NCBI GenBank assembly: GCA_016706275.1
Contig: JADJJY010000001.1
Coordinates: 434,001 to 498,000, forward strand
DNA: 64,000 nucleotides
From: Chloracidobacterium sp.
Lineage (GTDB): Bacteria > Acidobacteriota > Blastocatellia > Pyrinomonadales > Pyrinomonadaceae
Direction of reading: 5' to 3'
Below the pieces are notes generated by a model. That model made no database searches. It was not told the DNA's origin and was given only the letters and a program-made list of their open reading frames with translations. The first letter of the stretch is position 1. The number at the start of each line of letters is the position of its first letter. Made by a program: the position numbers and the translations under genes. Below, one piece after another: positions 62,554 through 64,000 of this stretch.

Positions 62554-63192
62554 ATGTCGAAAAGGGAGTTAAATTTCAAATTGCCGCTCATTGCGGCGGC
62601 ATGTGTAATGTTTGCCGTCTTCGCGTATTCGAATCGTTCGGACAGACTCGTTCGGGTCGAGGCTTCGACCTTAACGAGCGGATCTTACGTCAATGAACCG
62701 GATCCGGTAAAGGCCAAAGCTGCATTTAATGATGCGGCAAAGGTTTTCCTTTCGCCTCGTTGCGCAAATTGCCATCCGGGCGGCGAAGCTCCGACCCAGG
62801 GCGACACAATGACGCCGCACACGATGGAGGTCAAACGCGGCCCAGACGGCCGTGGCGTCGGCGAACTAAAATGTGCGACCTGCCATCAGGATATAAATCT
62901 GGATGGCGACAGTATGCCGCCTGGAGCACCTGACTGGCACATGCCCGGAGCCGATCAAAAGATGCCGTTTCAAGGCGTTACTGCCGGTCAGCTTTGTCGA
63001 GATCTAAAAGACCCGCTCAAAAACGGCGGGCGCAAAACTGCTAAGGACGCGGTCCAGCACGTCTCAACCGATCCAAAAGTGCTCTGGGCATGGAACCCCG
63101 GCAATGGGCGTACGACACCGCCGCTAAGCCAAGCCGAATTTCTAAAAAAGATGAACGAGTGGGTCGAAAACGGAGCAGCCTGTCCGGAATGA
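62554..63192 (+). CDS. Periplasmic diheme cytochrome c-like protein
   Basis: This 212-residue protein has an N-terminal hydrophobic signal or anchor (about 10-25) and two heme-binding CXXCH motifs (Cys70-Cys73-His74 in RCANCHPGG and Cys107-Cys110-His111 in KCATCHQD). The directly preceding Mo hydroxylase subunits suggest that it takes electrons from them and passes them toward a terminal oxidase. Pathway is inferred. Confidence 0.88.
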   Translation: MSKRELNFKLPLIAAACVMFAVFAYSNRSDRLVRVEASTLTSGSYVNEPDPVKAKAAFNDAAKVFLSPRCANCHPGGEAPTQGDTMTPHTMEVKRGPDGRGVGELKCATCHQDINLDGDSMPPGAPDWHMPGADQKMPFQGVTAGQLCRDLKDPLKNGGRKTAKDAVQHVSTDPKVLWAWNPGNGRTTPPLSQAEFLKKMNEWVENGAACPE

Positions 63193-63221
63193 TATAACCC
63201 CGTCCGATCCTACCAATCCAT

Positions 63222-64000
63222 TTGAAAGAGATCATCGAAATACTAAGATCTGTTTCGTCGTTCGCCGACGACGAAAAAGCGATCCTCGCGACTGTCATTA
63301 ACGTCAATGGCTCGGGGTACCGTTTGCCGGGAGCGAGGATGCTGATGCTCGCCGACGGACAAACCGTGGGCACGGTCTCAGGCGGATGTCTTGAGGCCGA
63401 CGTACTTGAACGAGCAAAAAAAGTACGCGAGAGCGGAAAATCGGAGGTTTTTACTTACGACACGACCGGTAACGAAGATTCCGTTTTCAGCCTCAACATG
63501 GGCTGCCGCGGCGTAATAGATATCCTGCTCGAACCGGTCGGCAAGGATAGCGCTCTGATCAGCGAAATGCGTGCGGCTTATGAACGCCGCGAAGCTTCGG
63601 AAAATGTAGAGATCCCGGTCGCGGTCATGCTCTACGGCGCCGGAGCCGACGCGGTACCTTTCGTCAGGATCGCATCGGAGCTCGGCTGGCAAGTCACCGT
63701 CCACGACCACCGCCCGGCATTTTTGACGAAAGCTCGGTTTCCTGACGCATTTGCATTGGTTTCTCAGATCATTGATCAACCGCTGACGATCTCATCTGAT
63801 GATCGGACTGCGGGCGTAATAATGACGCATAACTATGCTCGCGACAAAATAGTCCTGCCGGCATTGCTAAAATCCAACGTTTTTTATGTTGGAGCCCTCG
63901 GGCCAAAACGGCGGACGGAGCAGATCCTCGATGAATTAGCCGGCGATCTCACTCCCGAACAACTCGCCCGGCTCTATGCACCAGTTGGGCTCGACATCGG
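63222..64000 (+). CDS. XdhC/CoxF-family Mo-cofactor maturation protein (partial)
   Basis: The frame starts at a TTG (63222) after a stop at 63195 and continues past the right edge, giving 259 codons. Motifs: TVSGGCLEADVL, LNMGCRGVIDILLEPV and GALGPKRRTEQIL, ending in APVGLDIG. XdhC proteins bind the molybdenum cofactor, help its sulfuration and insert it in the hydroxylase. This fits the preceding iorA-iorB-cytochrome genes and places it in the same cluster, 30 bp after the cytochrome gene. Confidence 0.92.
   Translation, partial: MKEIIEILRSVSSFADDEKAILATVINVNGSGYRLPGARMLMLADGQTVGTVSGGCLEADVLERAKKVRESGKSEVFTYDTTGNEDSVFSLNMGCRGVIDILLEPVGKDSALISEMRAAYERREASENVEIPVAVMLYGAGADAVPFVRIASELGWQVTVHDHRPAFLTKARFPDAFALVSQIIDQPLTISSDDRTAGVIMTHNYARDKIVLPALLKSNVFYVGALGPKRRTEQILDELAGDLTPEQLARLYAPVGLDI

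Noticed and set aside
1..64000. tRNA, rRNA or prophage genes
   Set aside because: No cloverleaf-like sequences, rRNA motifs, integrases or phage structural genes were recognised; gaps are all short. A tRNAscan or Infernal run would settle small RNAs.

Overview
The window is a dense chromosomal segment (about 62 protein genes, no intergenic gap above 300 bp, no rRNA, tRNA or CRISPR seen) of a Gram-negative, probably aerobic bacterium. I place it in the Acidobacteriota, most likely class Blastocatellia. The reasons are the VWFA-related secreted proteins, the CadC-like winged-helix/TolB regulator, the fused E1 alpha-beta oxoacid dehydrogenase, many small exported lipoproteins and the style of the dispersed repeats. 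The placement is inference from gene content; no marker gene was compared.

Layout. 1-5.9 kb: a CadC-like regulator (cut by the left edge) faces an island of seven or eight small exported proteins and lipoproteins, two of them paralogous. 6-13 kb: clpA, then the threonine pathway (thrB divergent from a translationally coupled thrC-thrA, where thrA is aspartokinase/homoserine dehydrogenase). 13-17.3 kb: a pirin, then a tightly overlapping three-gene operon (AlaRS catalytic-domain-only protein, NarL-type regulator with a degenerate receiver, O-methyltransferase), msrB and a fasciclin protein. 17.5-21.2 kb: recX and truB (truB carries in-frame short-repeat insertions), an alpha/beta hydrolase and a pabC-like aminotransferase. 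21.2-30 kb: a frameshifted class C serine hydrolase, an SLC13 carrier, a flippase-like membrane protein, acyl-CoA dehydrogenase, GNAT, a radical SAM protein and a third copy of the lipoprotein family. 30-41.5 kb: cyclophilins, M1 peptidase, the E1 fusion, OsmC, a HEAT-repeat/cyclophilin fusion and a peroxiredoxin. 41.6-46.6 kb: an ECF sigma factor, a putative anti-sigma protein and an exported partner, then a VWFA protein and an extended SDR. 47-55 kb: a quinone oxidoreductase, then a TetR-MFP-RND-TolC efflux operon whose TolC gene is frameshifted. 55-64 kb: a large VWFA protein, a lytic transglycosylase, and a molybdenum hydroxylase cluster (iorA-like, iorB-like, diheme cytochrome c, XdhC).

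Most notable points. (1) The AlaRS-like catalytic domain is intact in all class II motifs but lacks the tRNA-recognition, editing and C-Ala regions. It is translationally coupled to a regulator without the phospho-acceptor Asp and to a TrmR/COMT-family methyltransferase. This is the best candidate for an undescribed system. (2) Two genes carry single frameshifts (serine hydrolase and TolC), which are either real lesions or assembly errors. (3) Several intergenic regions hold large, mutually unrelated inverted repeats at gene ends, and truB has absorbed 7-bp repeats into its coding sequence. (4) Well-formed regulatory palindromes lie upstream of the efflux operon (a TetR-type operator and a perfect CRP-like site), and a 10-bp-periodic repeat array lies upstream of the peroxiredoxin gene.
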